Of a stretch of DNA of 64,000 nt, positions 62,398 through 64,000 are shown piece by piece. Position numbers and translations under genes: made by a program. Positions within the stretch are counted from its first letter, which is position 1. Each line of letters begins with the position of its first letter. The stretch comes from Variovorax paradoxus (lineage in GTDB: Bacteria > Pseudomonadota > Gammaproteobacteria > Burkholderiales > Burkholderiaceae_C). The DNA is taken from assembly GCF_029919115.1 (NCBI RefSeq), contig NZ_CP123990.1:3162001-3226000 (forward strand). Reading direction: 5' to 3'. Under the pieces are notes generated by a model. The model saw only the letters and a program-made list of their open reading frames with translations. It was not told the origin of the DNA and did no database searches.

Positions 62398-63308
62398 ACG
62401 GCCGGGAGAGCGGCGGAATGGAGGCCCAGGCACCGCGCATCACCCATGCGGAACGCCTGATCGACGCCGCCAGCGGCGTCACCAAAGGCGACCTCGCGGC
62501 CTACTACGCCACCGTGGCGCCGCTGATCCTGCCGCACCTGAAGGGCCGCCCGGTGGCGCTGGTGCGTGCACCCGAGGGCGTGGGCGGGGAGCTGTTCTTC
62601 CAGAAGCATGCGCAGCACAGCGACATCGCGGGCATCAAGCTGCTCGACCCCGCGCTCGACCCGGGGCACGACCCGCTGCTGCAGATCGACACCGCCCGGG
62701 CGCTGATCGGCGCGGCGCAATACAACACCATCGAGCTGCACACCTGGAACGCGACTTCGCGTGCCATCGGCAAGCCCGACCGCATGACCTTCGACCTCGA
62801 CCCCGGCGAGGGCGTCGACTGGCAGCAGATCCAGGAGGCGGCGCTGCTGGTGCATGTGCTGCTCGACGAACTCGGCCTGCCCTCGTTCCTGAAGACCAGC
62901 GGCGGCAAGGGGCTGCACGTGGTGGTGCCGCTCAAGCGCGAGCTTGGCTGGGACGAGGTGCGGGGCTTTTCGCGGGCCATCGTCGAGCACCTGGCGCGCA
63001 TTGTTCCGGACCGCTTCGTGGCCAAGAGCGGTCCGCGCAACCGCGTCGGCAAGATCTTTGCGGACTATCTGCGCAACGGCTTCGGCGCAACCACGGCCAG
63101 TGCCTGGTCGGCACGTGCGCGGCCGGGCATGGGCGTGTCGGTGCCGCTGGCGTGGGAAGAACTGCCCGATCTGGACAGCGCCGCCCACTGGACGGTGGCC
63201 AACATTGCCGATCGCCTTGCCGTGGGAAACACGCCGTGGGACGCCATGGAGGGCAGCCGCACGGGCCTTCGCGCCGCCATGCAAACGATGGGCTACATGC
63301 CCCAGTGA
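62394..63308 (+). CDS. LigD-type polymerase domain protein, stand-alone
   Basis: A 304-residue archaeo-eukaryotic primase-like polymerase (LigD PolDom) that fills gaps or adds nucleotides at breaks in NHEJ. VTKGDLAAYYATVAPLILPH starts the domain; catalytic Asp pair in MTFDLDPGEGVDWQQ, basic ligand loop in FLKTSGGKGLHVVVPL, and YLRNGFGATTASAWSARARP. It ends in YMPQ with no ligase or phosphoesterase domain, so the ATP-dependent ligase must lie elsewhere. ATG overlaps the ku stop (ATGA). Confidence 0.92.
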   Translation: MNGRESGGMEAQAPRITHAERLIDAASGVTKGDLAAYYATVAPLILPHLKGRPVALVRAPEGVGGELFFQKHAQHSDIAGIKLLDPALDPGHDPLLQIDTARALIGAAQYNTIELHTWNATSRAIGKPDRMTFDLDPGEGVDWQQIQEAALLVHVLLDELGLPSFLKTSGGKGLHVVVPLKRELGWDEVRGFSRAIVEHLARIVPDRFVAKSGPRNRVGKIFADYLRNGFGATTASAWSARARPGMGVSVPLAWEELPDLDSAAHWTVANIADRLAVGNTPWDAMEGSRTGLRAAMQTMGYMPQ

Positions 63309-63341
63309 AGCGAAGCCGGCGCGCCTTGCCGGACCGCCCGC

Positions 63342-64000
63342 CTATTGCAGCACTTCGTTGGTCGTCACTTCGAAGCGCTGCAATGAGTTGGCGCCGAACA
63401 CCATGGTGATCGGCACGTCGGCCGCATCGCGCCCGCGTGCAATCACGATGCGGCCGATGCGGGGCACGTTGTGCCGCGCATCGAAGGTGTACCAGCGGTC
63501 GCCCAGGTACACCTCGAACCAGGCGCTGAAGTCCATGGGGTACGGCACGGGCGGAATGCCGATGTCGCCCAGGTAGCCGGTGGCGTAGCGCGCCGGAATG
63601 TTCATGCAGCGGCACAGCGTGATGGCCAGGTGCGCAAAGTCCCTGCAAACGCCCGTGCGCTCGCGAAAGCCCTCGAGCGCCGTGCGCGTGGCCCGCGCTG
63701 TCTGGTAGTCGAAGCGCAGGTGTGCGTGCACGAAGTCGCAGATGGCCTGCACCCGATGCCAGCCCGGCGTCACGCGGGAGAAGTTGTTCCACGCAAACTG
63801 CAGCAGCTCGCTGTCGACTTCGCAGTAGCGGCTCGGCAGCAGAAAGGGCAGCGTCGATACCGGGAGGTCGGCGGCTGCGTGCTCCACGGCGCTGTAGTCC
63901 ACCGGGTCGGTCCAGCCGGGATCGAACACCACGGCATGGTTGCGCAGCCGCACGCTTTCAACCCCCGCTGGAATCCGCACCCGCGCGCAGTGGTTGTCGA
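63342..64000 (-). CDS. transglutaminase-like protein, N-terminus beyond the window
   Basis: At least 219 codons, truncated at the right edge. The catalytic triad is in EGFRERTGVCRDFAHLAITL (Cys), FEVYLGDRWYTFDARHN (with the His and Asp pattern ARYATGYLGDIGIPPVPYPM and WFEVYLGD). A bacterial transglutaminase-like domain with an N-terminal extension, related to putative cysteine proteases. An internal ATG at 63980 is probably not the start, since the frame is open to the edge. Converges on the polymerase gene. Confidence 0.8.
   Translation of the reverse strand, partial: DNHCARVRIPAGVESVRLRNHAVVFDPGWTDPVDYSAVEHAAADLPVSTLPFLLPSRYCEVDSELLQFAWNNFSRVTPGWHRVQAICDFVHAHLRFDYQTARATRTALEGFRERTGVCRDFAHLAITLCRCMNIPARYATGYLGDIGIPPVPYPMDFSAWFEVYLGDRWYTFDARHNVPRIGRIVIARGRDAADVPITMVFGANSLQRFEVTTNEVLQ

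Overview
The window is a GC-rich, densely coded chromosomal segment from a betaproteobacterium. Gene content and order (argS – SPOR protein – dsbA, lptA – lptB – rpoN, several Bug/TctC binding proteins, PsiF-like, ApaG, Ku/LigD polymerase) fit Burkholderiales, family Comamonadaceae, and look most like Variovorax or a close relative. This assignment rests on gene family and order only; no rRNA gene is present.

Layout. 0.1-5 kb: a small basic protein, an L,D-transpeptidase-like envelope protein, a secreted Ser/Thr-rich protein, malate synthase G and a type II haloacid dehalogenase. 4.5-10.4 kb: an organic-acid catabolic cluster made of a divergent IclR regulator, an HMG-CoA-lyase-type enzyme, a CaiB/BaiF CoA-transferase, a Bug binding protein, an SMP-30 lactonase-like protein and a LysR regulator. 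A consensus-like promoter and an inverted repeat sit in the IclR/lyase gap. 10.5-25 kb: housekeeping and envelope genes, namely a DUF2214 membrane protein, a membrane-bound spermidine synthase fusion, PsiF, argS, SPOR, dsbA, lptA-lptB-rpoN, a cardiolipin-synthase-like phospholipase D, a cytochrome b561 - YceI - YceI operon and an RlmL-type rRNA methyltransferase. 25-31.5 kb: surface-adhesin-E-like protein, orphan PIN protein, FMN glutamate-synthase-like protein coupled to a kinase-like protein, YecA/SEC-C protein, GNAT and SnoaL proteins, pncC and pgpA. 31.6-37.7 kb: an MFS pump, FAD hydroxylase, Bug protein, LysR regulator and DUF3053-like lipoprotein, lying between pgpA-pncC and thiL. 38.8-40.2 kb: a membrane protein followed by a protein built of four AP2-like modules.

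The most interesting block is 40.3-53.8 kb. It is a Burkholderia-type contact-dependent inhibition / two-partner secretion locus, read right to left in the order bcpA - immunity candidates - bcpO lipoprotein - bcpB (TpsB). The 9.65-kb bcpA/fhaA is split by one frameshift. Its last part and the two small downstream genes are visibly AT-rich against their surroundings, as expected for an exchanged toxin/immunity cassette. The upstream non-coding region carries a 20-bp palindrome and a set of competing hairpins around a nine-codon ORF.

54-64 kb: an isochorismatase-family hydrolase divergent from a GlxA/AraC regulator, a YbdK ligase coupled to a Kef-type antiporter, apaG divergent from rpe, a disordered small protein, an aspartoacylase-family protein, a palindromic extragenic repeat, Ku coupled to a stand-alone LigD-type polymerase (NHEJ), and a transglutaminase-like gene that runs off the right edge. 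I saw no tRNA, rRNA, transposase, prophage or CRISPR array.
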